A stretch of 49,762 nucleotides of DNA from Elusimicrobiota bacterium (GCA_016209035.1 JACQWX010000134.1:1-49762), one strand, 5' to 3'. Counted from the first letter of the stretch, positions 8,364-17,577 are shown. Numbers and translations are program-made. Notes: a model not told the origin generated them from the sequence alone.

Positions 8364-9479
8364 TCACCGTCCCCTGAACGCCTCGAGCGCCGCCCGGAAG
8401 ACCTCCTCCTCCCCGAGAGAGCCCAGGCACCGATGGTGGCCGCAGCCGCGAAAGTCGATGCCTCCCCTGGCGAACGGCATGCCGAGACGCACGCACGGGC
8501 TGCAGCCGATGCCCAGCCGCACGTCGCGGTGTCCCGCCGACTCCCAGGCCCCGAGTTCCGCGGGGTCGGTCGGCCCCCAGACCGTGACGGTCGGGACCCT
8601 GAGCGCCATGGCGGCCTTGGCCAGGCCCGTGTCGTTGGAGAGGAAGGCGCCGCATCTCTCGATGAGGGCGAAAGTCTCCACGAGCCTGCGCCTGCCGGCG
8701 AACGATGGGATCTCCCATCCAGCGGCCGCGCGAGCGGCCGCGACCGCCCGCGCCTCCTCGGGCCCGCCCACGAGGAAGGGCTCGGCGCCGGCCTCGTCCC
8801 GGAGCCTCCGGCACACCGCCCCGAACCTCTCCGCCGGCCACATCTTCCGGTAGGGGTTCTCCGGAAAGCCGAGGTGCACGCCTACCAGGATATGCTTGGG
8901 CTTGTCAGCCAAGGCGATCCGCGCGAAGGCGCGCGCTCCCTCCGGGATGGGGAGCACGGGGCCCGGCTGCCCGGCCGCGGGCCCGGCCCCCAGAGCCTCG
9001 AGGAGCCTCAGGTTCCTCCGGACCGCGTTCTCAGGCCCCGGCTCGATCCACACCTTGCGGTCGAGCAGGAGCCTGCGGCTGTATTCCCCGGTCACCAGGG
9101 CCCTTTTCGCGAGCCAGCCGATCCGGGCCGCGGCCCCGAGAGCCGCCGGCGCGACGAGCCGGCTGCAGTGCCCGACCCTGATGGAGGCGCTCGCAAGCGC
9201 CTCCCGGAAAAAGTGCGCCGGGGACGAGAGGCTCAACAAGATCCCGTCGAAGCCCTGCTCGACGAGCTTGGCGTTGACCGACCGGCGCTCGCGCTCGTCG
9301 ACGCCCTCCCACTGCGCCAGTTCCACGTCGTCGGCGAGGCCCGAGGCGGGGATGAGCTCCAGGGAGACCGGGCTCGGGTTGGCCAGGAAGGTGACGCGGC
9401 TCCGGGGGAACATGCGGCGCAACCCGGCGAGCACGGGCAGGAAGAAGACCGCGTCGCCGATGGCCGCGTAGCCCAGCAC
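8364..9479 (-). CDS. GT9 family glycosyltransferase (heptosyltransferase-like)
   Basis: The product (371 residues from GTG 9479) has the GT9 N-terminal pattern LGYAAIGDAVFFLPVLAGLRR and the C-terminal nucleotide-sugar site with SNDTGLAKAAMALRVPTVTVWGPTDP. GT9 enzymes move ADP-heptose or similar sugars onto lipopolysaccharide core. The C-terminus is unusually rich in Cys and His (CSPC, CGHHRC), which could bind a metal. The annotated GTG leaves the first beta strand short: RWLVLGYAAIGD reads naturally upstream, but no ATG, GTG or TTG exists there before the stop, so translation may begin at a CTG. It is transcribed towards asnB. Confidence 0.8.
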   Translation of the reverse strand: MLGYAAIGDAVFFLPVLAGLRRMFPRSRVTFLANPSPVSLELIPASGLADDVELAQWEGVDERERRSVNAKLVEQGFDGILLSLSSPAHFFREALASASIRVGHCSRLVAPAALGAAARIGWLAKRALVTGEYSRRLLLDRKVWIEPGPENAVRRNLRLLEALGAGPAAGQPGPVLPIPEGARAFARIALADKPKHILVGVHLGFPENPYRKMWPAERFGAVCRRLRDEAGAEPFLVGGPEEARAVAAARAAAGWEIPSFAGRRRLVETFALIERCGAFLSNDTGLAKAAMALRVPTVTVWGPTDPAELGAWESAGHRDVRLGIGCSPCVRLGMPFARGGIDFRGCGHHRCLGSLGEEEVFRAALEAFRGR

Positions 9480-9669
9480 CAGCCAGCGCCCGGGGCCTCC
9501 TTCCCGGCCGGGGGCCCGGCGGGACGCCGCCAGCCCCAGCCTGGCCGAGCCCGCCAGCCATCCCAGATGCTTCGTCAGTTCCTTCGCGGATGAAAAGCTG
9601 ATGGAAAATCATAGCAAAGCCTCTCTCCGACAACAAAAGGAGACCCCGTTCCCTTTACGGAGCCAGATA

Positions 9670-9678
9670 TGGTATTTT
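9670..9678 (+). promoter_or_regulatory. Extended -10 of the GAF/PAS kinase gene
   Basis: TGG-TATTTT ends 6 nt before the ATG at 9685, within the same TATGGTAT context as the promoters at 3830 and 13217. GAGGGG just before the ATG could serve as a Shine-Dalgarno if transcription starts further upstream. Confidence 0.45.
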
Positions 9679-9684
9679 GAGGGG

Positions 9685-11247
9685 ATGTCTTCCGAGAAGA
9701 ACTGCCGCGCCGACCTGCTCCTGGAGGCCTCGCGCCTCATCGCCTCCAAGCTCGAGCTCAGCGAGCTCTTCAAGACCATCCTGGAGTTCGCCAGCAAGGT
9801 CGTCGGCTCGGAACGCGCGAGCCTCTTCCTCCTCGACGAGAAGACCCAGTGCCTCTACTTCGACGTGGCCCTGGGCCTGGGCCCGGAGGTCTCGAGCCTC
9901 CGCTTCCCCGTGGGCAAGGGCATCGCCGGCGCCGTGGCCCAGGAGCGCAATGCCTCCGTCATCAACGATGTCCGCGCCGATCCCCGGTGGTCCTCCTCCA
10001 CCGACGCCAAGACCGGGTTCGTGACCCGCTCGATCCTGGCCGTGCCCATGTGCCACCAGGACAAGCTCCTCGGCGTGCTCGAGGCCATCAACAAGGTGGA
10101 AGGCTCGTTCGACGACCTCGACCGCAGCGCCCTCGAGGCCTTCGCCTCCCAGGCCGCCGTGGCCCTCGAGAATGCGCGCCTGTTCTCGAGCGTGCGCGAG
10201 GAGCGCGCCAAGCTCGACGCGATGTTCTCCCAGATGACGGACGGGGCCGTCCTCGTGGACGCCCAAGGCGCCGTCCTGATGGCGAACGACGCCGCGCGCA
10301 AGCTCCTGGCCCTGACCGACGGGCAGTCCTCGCTGACGGCGGCGCTCTCTGGCATGACCGTGACCCCTCCCCTCTCCGAGGTCTTCTCCAGCGCCAGCGT
10401 CCAGGTCGAGGCCGAGCGCGAGAAACCCACGAAGCTCGTCCTTGCCGGCATGGCGACGTCCATCGCGCTGAGCGCCTCGGGCGGGCGCGGCGCGGCGCAG
10501 GGCGGGCACCTCTGGGTGTTCCGCAACATCACCGAGGAGAGGCGCAAGGAGTCCCTCAAGCGCACCTTCCTCTCGCTCATGTCCCACAAGCTCAAGACCC
10601 CGCTGGCCGCGATCACGGGCTACGCCGAGATCCTGACCGTCGACCCCCCGGAGGCCCTGGGGCCCCAGGACCGCAAGGCGCTCGAATCGATCCTGCGGCA
10701 GGGCCGCAGGCTCTCGTCTTTGGTCAACAAACTCCTCAACTTCACCACCATCGAGGACGACAGCTTCGCTTTCAAGGTGGGCCCTCTGCCGGTCACCGAC
10801 GTGGCAGCGGACGCCGTGTCCGCCATGAAGGAGTGGCTGGAGGAGAGCGGGGCCACCGTGAGCGTCGAGGCGGGCGGCCACCTCGTGCTGGCGGACCGCT
10901 ACCTCCTCACCGAGGTCCTCAAGAACCTCATCGAGAACGCCGTCAAGTTCGACTCCAAGCCGCGCAAGGAAGTCAAGGTCCTGGCCTGGGCCGAAGGCCC
11001 AGGGGCCGAGGACGGCGTCGTGGCCATCTCGGTCCGTGACCGGGGCCCCGGCATCCCCCCCGAGGACCAGGAACAGGTCTTCAGCCAGTTCCATCAGATC
11101 GAGGACTCCTTCACCGGCCAGATGGAAGGCGCGGGGCTCGGCCTCGCCTACGTCAAGAAGGTCGTGGAGCGCCTCTCCGGGAAGGTGCGCCTGGAGTCGG
11201 CCCTGGGCGAAGGCACCACGGTCACGCTCACCCTGCCCGGCGCCTGA
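9685..11247 (+). CDS. Sensor histidine kinase, GAF-PAS-HisKA-HATPase
   Basis: The 520-residue protein has an N-terminal GAF domain (about 10-165, with the usual GKGIAG and ILAVPM motifs), a short PAS-like segment (about 172-285), a dimerisation/phosphoacceptor domain with H301 in LMSHKLKTPLA, and a catalytic domain with N-box NLIENAVKF, G1 DRGPGIP and G2 GAGLGLAYVKK. No membrane segment is seen, so it probably senses a cytoplasmic signal. No response regulator is adjacent. Its stop overlaps the TldD start (TGATGA), so the two are co-translated. ATG 9685 is chosen over 9601 because the conserved domain begins soon after it and a -10 lies just ahead. Confidence 0.88.
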   Translation: MSSEKNCRADLLLEASRLIASKLELSELFKTILEFASKVVGSERASLFLLDEKTQCLYFDVALGLGPEVSSLRFPVGKGIAGAVAQERNASVINDVRADPRWSSSTDAKTGFVTRSILAVPMCHQDKLLGVLEAINKVEGSFDDLDRSALEAFASQAAVALENARLFSSVREERAKLDAMFSQMTDGAVLVDAQGAVLMANDAARKLLALTDGQSSLTAALSGMTVTPPLSEVFSSASVQVEAEREKPTKLVLAGMATSIALSASGGRGAAQGGHLWVFRNITEERRKESLKRTFLSLMSHKLKTPLAAITGYAEILTVDPPEALGPQDRKALESILRQGRRLSSLVNKLLNFTTIEDDSFAFKVGPLPVTDVAADAVSAMKEWLEESGATVSVEAGGHLVLADRYLLTEVLKNLIENAVKFDSKPRKEVKVLAWAEGPGAEDGVVAISVRDRGPGIPPEDQEQVFSQFHQIEDSFTGQMEGAGLGLAYVKKVVERLSGKVRLESALGEGTTVTLTLPGA

Positions 11248-12659
11248 TGACGTCCCGTCTCGACGACGTGCGGCCCGACGACTACCCCTGCGTCGCGGGA
11301 GCCGCCGACTACGGCGAGATCTACCTCGAGGAATCCCAGGGGCTGGGCATCCGGCTGGAGGATTCCAGCGTCGACGACGTGGCCTCGGTCTCGGAGCGGG
11401 GGCTCGCCGTGCGGTTCCTGCGCCGCCGGGGCCAGGCGGTCGAGACCCTGCACGGCAGCGCCAACTCCACCGACCCCGCCACCGCCGCGCGCCTGGGCCG
11501 GGAGCTCTTGGGCGGCAAGGCGCTCAGGGCGGGCCAAGGCCGGAGCCTGCGCCTCAACTCCCGCCGCCAGCCGATGCGGACCGACCCCATGAAGGTCCCC
11601 CTGGACAACAAGATCAGCATGCTGCGCCTGATGAACAGCCTGGTGCGGGCCGAGTTCCCGCACGTCCGGCAGGTGACCGTCTCCTACGCCGAGCGCCGAA
11701 AGGTCTTCGCCGTCATCAACTCCGACGGAGCCTTCCGCAAGGAAGACCGCACGGGGCTGCTGCTGGCCGTCACGGTCGTCGCCGAGAAGGACGCGCTCCT
11801 CCAGACGGGGACCGCCTCCGTCGGGGCGATCAAGGGCTTCGAGCTCCTGGGAGGCCAGGTCCCCACGGATCTCTGCCGCACCGCGGCCAGACGCGCGGTG
11901 TCCAAGCTCGAAGCGCCCAAAGCCAAGGCCGGGGAGATGACCGTCGTCATCTCGAGCTCGGCGGGCGGGACCCTCATCCACGAGGCCATCGGCCATTCCC
12001 TCGAGGCCGACGCCATCCAGGAGGGAGCCTCCCCCGCCTACAAGGGCAAGCTTGGGCTAGCGGTCGCGCCCGAGACGGTGTCCATCATCGACGACCCGAC
12101 CTTGCCCTCGCTTCGCGGGAGCTTCGCTTTCGACGACGAGGGGATCGAGACCGGTCCCACCGTCTTGGTCAAGAACGGCGTCCTATCGGATTTCCTCTAC
12201 GACCGCTCCACGGCCATGAAGGAAGGCCGGTCCTCCAACGGGCATGGCAGGAGGGAATCCTTCTTTTGCCGGCCCATCCCGCGCATGTCGAACCTCTACA
12301 TCGCGCCCGGCCCCGACGACCCGGCGGCCATCCTGCGCAGCCTCAAGGCCGGCGTCTTCGTCACGCACATGGGCTCGGGCCAGGTCAACACCACCACCGG
12401 CGAGTTCGTCTTCGAGGTGGACGAAGGCTACTGGGTGGAAGACGGCCGGGTCAGGCACCTCGTGCGCGACGTCAACCTGCTTGGGGTCGGGCCGGAGGTG
12501 CTCCGGTCCATCGACCGGCTGGGCTCGGACCTGGGCTGGGGCATCGGGAGCTGCGGCAAGGACGGCCAGACCGTCCCGGTCACGGACGGCCAGCCGACCA
12601 TGCGCATCCCCAAGCTGCTCATCGGGGGACGGCACGAGGCGGCGGCTGCCGGTGTCTAA
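11247..12659 (+). CDS. tldD: TldD-like zinc metalloprotease
   Basis: The 470-residue product has the TldD/PmbA architecture: an N-terminal alpha/beta domain, then the active-site helix HEAIGHSLEAD (HExxxH, H245/E246/H250), and a C-terminal domain with THMGSGQVNTTTGEFVFEV. In other bacteria TldD works with TldE/PmbA to trim unfolded peptides, for example in microcin or modified-peptide maturation. No TldE partner is next to it here; it may be elsewhere. Coupling to a soluble GAF kinase is unusual. Confidence 0.9.
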   Translation: MTSRLDDVRPDDYPCVAGAADYGEIYLEESQGLGIRLEDSSVDDVASVSERGLAVRFLRRRGQAVETLHGSANSTDPATAARLGRELLGGKALRAGQGRSLRLNSRRQPMRTDPMKVPLDNKISMLRLMNSLVRAEFPHVRQVTVSYAERRKVFAVINSDGAFRKEDRTGLLLAVTVVAEKDALLQTGTASVGAIKGFELLGGQVPTDLCRTAARRAVSKLEAPKAKAGEMTVVISSSAGGTLIHEAIGHSLEADAIQEGASPAYKGKLGLAVAPETVSIIDDPTLPSLRGSFAFDDEGIETGPTVLVKNGVLSDFLYDRSTAMKEGRSSNGHGRRESFFCRPIPRMSNLYIAPGPDDPAAILRSLKAGVFVTHMGSGQVNTTTGEFVFEVDEGYWVEDGRVRHLVRDVNLLGVGPEVLRSIDRLGSDLGWGIGSCGKDGQTVPVTDGQPTMRIPKLLIGGRHEAAAAGV

Positions 12660-12681
12660 TTTTGACGGTGGAGGAATAGGG

Positions 12682-13176
12682 ATGAACGCCAAGAGCCTTC
12701 GTCGTTCTCATGAAGTCCTCTTTCTCTTGAGTCTCTTGGTGTTCATGAGCGCATGCCACAAATCGCCTAACGTCCCGGACGCCGAACGCCGGCCTGTCCC
12801 CGCCGGACGCGCGTCGTCCGGCGGGGAGAATGTCATGGAATGGAAAGGCCAATACTGCAGCCAAGCCGAGCCCTCGACCCGAGTGGCGACCACGGCGGCG
12901 CAATGGGCGGCCCTCTGGAGCGACATCGGCCGGGAAGCGCCGCAGGCCGACCTCGGGACCCATTTCGCCGCGGCGGTGTTCCTAGGCCAGCGCAACACCG
13001 GGGGATACGGGGTCCGGTTCATGGAGCCGGTCGCCGAGGGCAAGACCCTGAAGATCCGCTACGAGACTTTGACGCCCAAAGGCTTCGTCACCCAGGCCTT
13101 CACCCAGCCTTACGCCGTGCGCCTGTTCCCCAAGACGGACCTCCAGGTCCTGGTGCGGGAAACGGGCAATCCGTAA
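12682..13176 (+). CDS. Lipoprotein with PrcB-type domain
   Basis: The 164-residue protein starts at ATG 12682 behind a GGAGG-type site. The N-terminus has a basic head, a hydrophobic stretch (VLFLLSLLVFMSAC) and a lipobox cysteine at residue 25. After a linker comes a C-terminal domain (about 58-160) resembling PrcB_C, seen next to the PrtP-type protease of treponemes: GTHFAAAVFLGQRNTGGYGVRF is typical of it, here in two short parts. The linker is partly encoded by a 12-bp perfect inverted repeat. It follows tldD by 22 nt, so it may belong to the same transcript, and a periplasmic or outer-membrane place is expected. Confidence 0.7.
   Translation: MNAKSLRRSHEVLFLLSLLVFMSACHKSPNVPDAERRPVPAGRASSGGENVMEWKGQYCSQAEPSTRVATTAAQWAALWSDIGREAPQADLGTHFAAAVFLGQRNTGGYGVRFMEPVAEGKTLKIRYETLTPKGFVTQAFTQPYAVRLFPKTDLQVLVRETGNP
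12797..12827. repeat. 12-bp perfect inverted repeat inside the lipoprotein gene
   Basis: TCCCCGCCGGAC at 12797-12808 and its complement at 12816-12827 flank a 7-nt loop. It encodes part of the linker between lipobox and domain, a region under little protein constraint. Confidence 0.9.
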
Positions 13177-13216
13177 CGCGCGGTCATTGGCCCGGGATGC
13201 GGGTCTTGCGTCCGTA

Positions 13217-13225
13217 TGGTATCAT
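13217..13225 (+). promoter_or_regulatory. Extended -10 of the 13232 gene, leaderless
   Basis: TGG-TATCAT ends 6 nt before ATG 13232, so the predicted transcription start coincides with the start codon. The 12-mer TATGGTATCATA is identical to the one ahead of the gene at 3849. Confidence 0.6.
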
Positions 13226-13231
13226 AACCTC

Positions 13232-13966
13232 ATGGTCCGGCCGGCGGGATTCCTCCTGGGATCGGGGCTCGCGATGATCTCCATCGCCCTGGATTGCGGC
13301 GCGGTCGAGACTCCGCCGGAGCCGGCCGCCCATTGGTCCAAGCAAGGCTCGTCTCTCGTCCTCTACGACTCCTCCGGCACCATCGTGCACGAGGTCCCTC
13401 TGGGGCTCTGGGAGGAGGCCTCCGGGGCCCAGGTCCAGTCGACCCAGACGCTGGGCGGGACCGTGGCCGGAGGACGCTTCGCCTGGACCCTCGAGAAGAC
13501 GACGGCCTGGAACGCCTCCAAGACCAAGACCCTCAAGGCCGACCGCGTCCTGCATTACTATGGAACGACCGCCGGGGGACTCTGGAGCTTGGCCTTGGCG
13601 GACGCCCCGCCCGACGCCGACCCCCTGGTCGCCAGCGCCTCAGGCGAGACCGTGGCCGTGGCGGTCAACACCGAGGGCGAGTGGACGGTCCTCGTGCGGA
13701 CCTTCCTCGGCAATCCCCAGTGGGAGATGACGGGCCTGAAGAGCCTCTCCTCCGCCTTCCTGACCCCCAACGGGAAGTACGCCCTCATCCGCTGGTCCGA
13801 GCCGGACAAGAGCGCGACCCACACCTTCGTCGAGGTCGCGACCAAGGCCCGCAAGGACATCGCTTCGGAGGATTTCGTCCTGGGGCCAGCCCGCCTCACC
13901 GACGACGGCAAGGTCTTCGCGGGCGAGAGGCTTCTCTATGAATTCAAACAAGGGGCCCGCAAATGA
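13232..13966 (+). CDS. Secreted protein of unknown function
   Basis: The 244-residue product begins MVRPAGFLLGSGLAMISIAL with an apparent signal peptide cleaved near DCGA. The rest is strand-rich, with repeating patterns such as GGLWSLALAD, GEWTVLVRTF and PNGKYALIRW that suggest a small beta-propeller-like or beta-sandwich fold. No family is recognised. ATG 13232 is preferred over 13187 because it directly precedes the hydrophobic stretch and follows a good -10 by 6 nt. It overlaps the next gene (ATGATG). Confidence 0.65.
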   Translation: MVRPAGFLLGSGLAMISIALDCGAVETPPEPAAHWSKQGSSLVLYDSSGTIVHEVPLGLWEEASGAQVQSTQTLGGTVAGGRFAWTLEKTTAWNASKTKTLKADRVLHYYGTTAGGLWSLALADAPPDADPLVASASGETVAVAVNTEGEWTVLVRTFLGNPQWEMTGLKSLSSAFLTPNGKYALIRWSEPDKSATHTFVEVATKARKDIASEDFVLGPARLTDDGKVFAGERLLYEFKQGARK

Positions 13967-15534
13967 TGCGGGTCCTGCTCCTGATGAACCTGCTGGCCTG
14001 CCTTGCGGCGGTCCCTCTCCGGGCGCAGAAGGAACTCGACCTCTCGGAGAACGAGGCCCTGATCCGGCAGATGAAGCTGGCCGTCGAGACCGATCCCTCC
14101 ACCGTCGATTCCCTGGCGGACCGCATCGGCCGGTCCTCCCTGGGAGCGGTCATCTCCACGGAGCGCGACCTCGACCGACGCCTCGCCGACATCAAGCGCT
14201 GGATCACCGAGCGCCCCGACCAGGCGGCCCAGGTCGCGGTGGGGCTCGCGCGCGACGACGCCGAAGGCTCGGACGCCTTCGAGACGGCGCTCAAGACCAG
14301 CCTCCTCCTGAGCCAGTCCGCCTTTAGGGAGAACCCGGATATCGACAAGGGCATCTACGGCAGGCTCAAGAAGTCGAGCAAGGACGCGCGGAACGCAAAA
14401 AAGGACGAGGAGATGAAGGACGAGGAACGCGAGGAGCTCGTCAAGACTCTTTTCGAGGGCGACGGCGCCATGTCGAACAAGATCCTCTCCTTCGGCGGCC
14501 CTTCGGACCAGCCGAAGACCGCGGTCTCCGTGATCGGGGGGTCCGGCTTCTACGACACCCTCAGCGCCGGGAACCTGACGGGCTATTCGCCCCAGCTCCT
14601 TGCCGTCCAGAGCGCCCTGAACGCCCGCCGCGTGCCGGGCGCCCCCCGTCTCATCGAGACCGGCCGCCTGGACTACGCGACCCTCAACTACCCCTCCTAC
14701 CAGATGAGGTTCGACCGCAAGAACCTGGAGCTGCGCCTGCGCTACGAGAGGAACTACGCCCTGGCGAGGCTCTTGGGCAAGGAGCGGAGCCTGAAGCCCG
14801 ACGACCTCCTGCGCGAGGAGGTGGGCCGCGGGCTCGAGGCCGAGGCGGCGGGGAAGGCGAAGCTCGACCCCCGCTTGGCCAAGCGCCAAAAGCTCCTCGA
14901 CAGGATCAAGGCCGTGCTCGCGGATTTCGAGGCCGCGGCCTCGCCCAGCCGCGACCCCTCCAAGATCACGCGCAGGCTCCTGCTGGCCTTGGGCTCCAAG
15001 CATGGCGAGGCGGCGCGCTGGATCACGGTCGCCGCCTTGGAGGAAGAGCTCTCCAGGATCGGGGCCGAGGCGGGCTTCCTCTCGGCGGAGCTCCTCCGGG
15101 CCATCGACGCCTGCCCGGTCGCCGACGACGTCAAGGCCGCCTACAAGCGCAGCGGCGAGGGCTTCAAAGGTCGGCTCGATTCCCTCAAGGCCAACGACGT
15201 CTCGGCGATCGCGACGCTCGAGGCCGACGGCTGGGAGTCCGCGGTCTCCAAGGTGGAGGCCCTGCTGGCCCAGAATGCGGGGCTGCGCAAAGACCTCGGC
15301 CGCAACATCCGGGACTACACCGCCGTGCCGGCGCGCCTGGCCTCGGCCTGGAGACCTAAGCCCCGCTGGCGGCGCTGGCTCGACGACCTCATCCGGCGCT
15401 TCCTGCCCTCGAGCGGCTACGCCCTGCGCCTGCAGAAAGACGACCGGGAGCTGGGCCGCTTGAAGGACGTCTTCGTCAAGATCGCCTCCGGCGACCTCGA
15501 CGCGGCCCACGAGATACTGCGCGCGGGGCTATAG
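13963..15534 (+). CDS. Large secreted or periplasmic helical protein of unknown function
   Basis: The 523-residue product starts MMRVLLLMNLLACLAAVPLRAQ, a clear signal peptide. The mature part is charged and helical with a lysine/glutamate-rich stretch near 140-160 (NAKKDEEMKDEEREE) that looks like coiled coil. A glycine/tyrosine-rich central segment (about 185-240) and a basic Trp-rich stretch near the end (RPKPRWRRWLDDLIRRF) stand out. No family is recognised. It overlaps the preceding secreted protein gene by 4 nt and the two probably work together at the cell envelope. Confidence 0.65.
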   Translation: MMRVLLLMNLLACLAAVPLRAQKELDLSENEALIRQMKLAVETDPSTVDSLADRIGRSSLGAVISTERDLDRRLADIKRWITERPDQAAQVAVGLARDDAEGSDAFETALKTSLLLSQSAFRENPDIDKGIYGRLKKSSKDARNAKKDEEMKDEEREELVKTLFEGDGAMSNKILSFGGPSDQPKTAVSVIGGSGFYDTLSAGNLTGYSPQLLAVQSALNARRVPGAPRLIETGRLDYATLNYPSYQMRFDRKNLELRLRYERNYALARLLGKERSLKPDDLLREEVGRGLEAEAAGKAKLDPRLAKRQKLLDRIKAVLADFEAAASPSRDPSKITRRLLLALGSKHGEAARWITVAALEEELSRIGAEAGFLSAELLRAIDACPVADDVKAAYKRSGEGFKGRLDSLKANDVSAIATLEADGWESAVSKVEALLAQNAGLRKDLGRNIRDYTAVPARLASAWRPKPRWRRWLDDLIRRFLPSSGYALRLQKDDRELGRLKDVFVKIASGDLDAAHEILRAGL

Positions 15535-15537
15535 GCA

Positions 15538-16305
15538 TCAGGTGCCAGGCTTGGGCCGAGGTCCCGGACCGGGGCTCAAGCCTGGCACCTCCGGCCGCGC
15601 ATCCGCGCGTCCGGGCGGCTCGACGCGGTAGCCCCGGCCCGAGACGGCTGTGAGCCACCGGTCCGAACGCCAGCCCAGCTTCAGGCGGACGCGCCGGACA
15701 TGCACGTCCACGGTGCGCAGGGCGCCCTCGGACGGCGGGTCCATGCCCCAGACCCGGCGGTACAGGGACACGCGGTCCTCCGGCTCCGGGCTCCGGCAGG
15801 CCAGCTCGTAGAGGAGACTGAATTCCTTGGGCGTAAGATGCTGATACTCCTTGCCCTTGACCGCGACGAGCTTGCGGCCGTAGTCGAGCCGCAGGTCCCC
15901 CACCGCGACCTCGGGGGGGTGCTCCGTGTCGGGCCGCGAGCGCCGCAGCAGCGCCCGGCAATAGGCCGACAGGCGCTTCGACTTGACGGGCTTGGTCAGG
16001 TAGTCGTCCGCGCCCATGTCCAGGCACGCGACGTCCTGGCCCTCCCGGTCGTTGCCGGTCAGGATGAGGATGGGGATGCTGGCGCCGCGCAGGTCCTGCT
16101 TGAGCCGCTGGCAGACCTCGATGCCGCCCATGCCGGGCAGGACGAGGTCCAGGATGATGAGGTCGGGGGTCTCTTCCAGGGCCTTGGCCACCCCGACCTT
16201 GCCCGTGGCGGCCTCCGAGACCACAAAGGATTCCCGCATCAAAACGTCGGCCACGGCCTTGCGGAACGCCGCGTCGTCTTCGATGAGCAGGACCCTTTGA
16301 GCCAC
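15538..16305 (-). CDS. OmpR/PhoB-family response regulator
   Basis: The product (255 residues from GTG 16305) has a receiver domain starting MAQRVLLIEDD, phosphoacceptor D53 (LILDLVLPG), conserved K in YLTKPVKS, and a C-terminal winged helix (about 130-235, with LTPKEFSLLYELA and RTVDVHVRRVRLKLG). I choose GTG 16305 over TTG 16311 because a TATAAT on the minus strand ends 7 nt before it, while the TTG would lie almost in the -10. It diverges from the membrane histidine kinase at 16333 and is its likely partner. The last 17 residues are proline/glycine-rich and encoded by a long inverted repeat. Confidence 0.9.
   Translation of the reverse strand: MAQRVLLIEDDAAFRKAVADVLMRESFVVSEAATGKVGVAKALEETPDLIILDLVLPGMGGIEVCQRLKQDLRGASIPILILTGNDREGQDVACLDMGADDYLTKPVKSKRLSAYCRALLRRSRPDTEHPPEVAVGDLRLDYGRKLVAVKGKEYQHLTPKEFSLLYELACRSPEPEDRVSLYRRVWGMDPPSEGALRTVDVHVRRVRLKLGWRSDRWLTAVSGRGYRVEPPGRADARPEVPGLSPGPGPRPKPGT
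15540..15590. repeat. Inverted repeat between two convergent genes
   Basis: Arms 15540-15553 and 15577-15590 are perfectly complementary (14 bp) and extend further with a G-T pair. It lies just past the stop of the secreted-protein gene at 15534 and inside the 3' end of the response regulator. It could terminate both transcripts, although no T-run is present. Confidence 0.85.
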
Positions 16306-16332
16306 CGCCAATATTATATAACCTTAGTGAAT
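16306..16332. promoter_or_regulatory. Divergent promoter region of the regulator/kinase pair
   Basis: The A/T-rich stretch carries TATAAT on the minus strand (16318-16313, 7 nt before GTG 16305) and TATATA on the plus strand (16315-16320, 12 nt before ATG 16333). The two -10 elements overlap, so initiation in one direction should exclude the other. Confidence 0.55.
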
Positions 16333-17529
16333 ATGCGGAGCAGATACCTGCTGTTCTTCCGCGGCGTCCTGGCCGAGACCCTGCTCCTGCAGTGCTTGTA
16401 CGCGCCGGGCTTGCCCGGCGCATTGGGCTGGGAGTGGGTCCTGCTAGGGCTTTATGCCTTCTTCGCCGCCGCTTTCTTCCTGCTGGAAAGGCGTCTCCCG
16501 GCCCTAGGCCCCTGGCTTCCGGTATCCTTCCTCGTGGACCTCGGCATGACCTCCCTCATCCTGGCCGTCACCGGCGGCTTCGCCAGCGACTTCTACATGG
16601 CCTATTTCCTGGTCATCCTGAGCGCGGCCTTCATCGACAGCATGGCCTTCAGCTTCGTGGTCGGCGGAGTGGCCTGCGCGGTCTACTCCTCCCTGGCCCT
16701 GCCTTCCTTCAAAGACGCCCTGGAGCCCTTCTACCTGCTGCGCCTCTCGCTGCTGTTGACCACGGCGTTCTTCAGCACCTTCATCGCGGACCACGCCCGC
16801 CGCGTCAAGGGGGAGACCGCCGCAACCTACGAGGAGAAGCTGGCCTGGCTGGAGCGCCTCTCCTTCACCGGCCAGGCCCTCGCCCGCATCCTGCATGAGC
16901 TCAAGACCCCTCTGGCGACCATCAGCCTGACCGCGGAATCCGCCCGGGAAGCGGCCGGCAAGGTCCAAGCCGGCGGTCTTAAGGATCCCCTGGCCGCCAT
17001 CGAAGCCGAGGCGGACCGCGCCTCGGAGATCGTATCCGGCTACCTCGAATTCGTCCGGCCGACGGACCTGGCGCTCAAGCCCCTGGCGGTCCAGGAGCCC
17101 CTGCGCCGGGCCCTGGCCTCGGCGCGGCTGAGGCTGGAAGACATGGCCATCGCCCTGGCCGAAGACTTGGGGGACGACGCGGCGGTCCAGGGGAGCACGC
17201 GCCACTTGACCCAGCTCTTCACCATCCTCATCGACAACGCCATCGCGGCCATGCCCCTGGGCGGCCGGCTGAACGTCAAAGTCCGCGCCCAGGCCGGCAA
17301 GGCCGTGGTCTCCATCTCGGACACCGGCGTCGGCCTGACGGCCGTGGAACAGTCGCGCCTCTTCGAGGCTTTCACGACCTCCCGGCCGGAGTCCGGAGGG
17401 ACGGGGCTCGGCCTCTCCATCGGCCGCTGGATCGTGCTCAAGCACGGCGGCGACATCATGCTCGCCAGCCCCGGCCAGGCCAAAGGCGCCACGGCCGTGG
17501 TCTCCCTGCCGCTGGCGCCGAAAAGTTAA
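16333..17529 (+). CDS. Membrane sensor histidine kinase
   Basis: The 398-residue product has an N-terminal block of about five to six hydrophobic segments (1-155) without a large periplasmic loop, then a short coiled region, a phosphoacceptor domain with H188 (ILHELKTPLATI), and a HATPase domain with LIDNAIAAMP, SDTGVGL and GGTGLGLSIGRWIV. The membrane block suggests sensing within or at the membrane. It is transcribed divergently from the OmpR-type regulator and should phosphorylate it. Confidence 0.9.
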   Translation: MRSRYLLFFRGVLAETLLLQCLYAPGLPGALGWEWVLLGLYAFFAAAFFLLERRLPALGPWLPVSFLVDLGMTSLILAVTGGFASDFYMAYFLVILSAAFIDSMAFSFVVGGVACAVYSSLALPSFKDALEPFYLLRLSLLLTTAFFSTFIADHARRVKGETAATYEEKLAWLERLSFTGQALARILHELKTPLATISLTAESAREAAGKVQAGGLKDPLAAIEAEADRASEIVSGYLEFVRPTDLALKPLAVQEPLRRALASARLRLEDMAIALAEDLGDDAAVQGSTRHLTQLFTILIDNAIAAMPLGGRLNVKVRAQAGKAVVSISDTGVGLTAVEQSRLFEAFTTSRPESGGTGLGLSIGRWIVLKHGGDIMLASPGQAKGATAVVSLPLAPKS

Positions 17530-17577
17530 CAGAAAGTTTGATGGCGGGCATCTCGGCCTGGGGGTATCCTATGGGTG

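Noticed and set aside
11036..12679. 547-aa plus ORF overlapping tldD
   Set aside because: Alternate-frame shadow typical of high G+C; tldD has the HExxxH motif and correct length.
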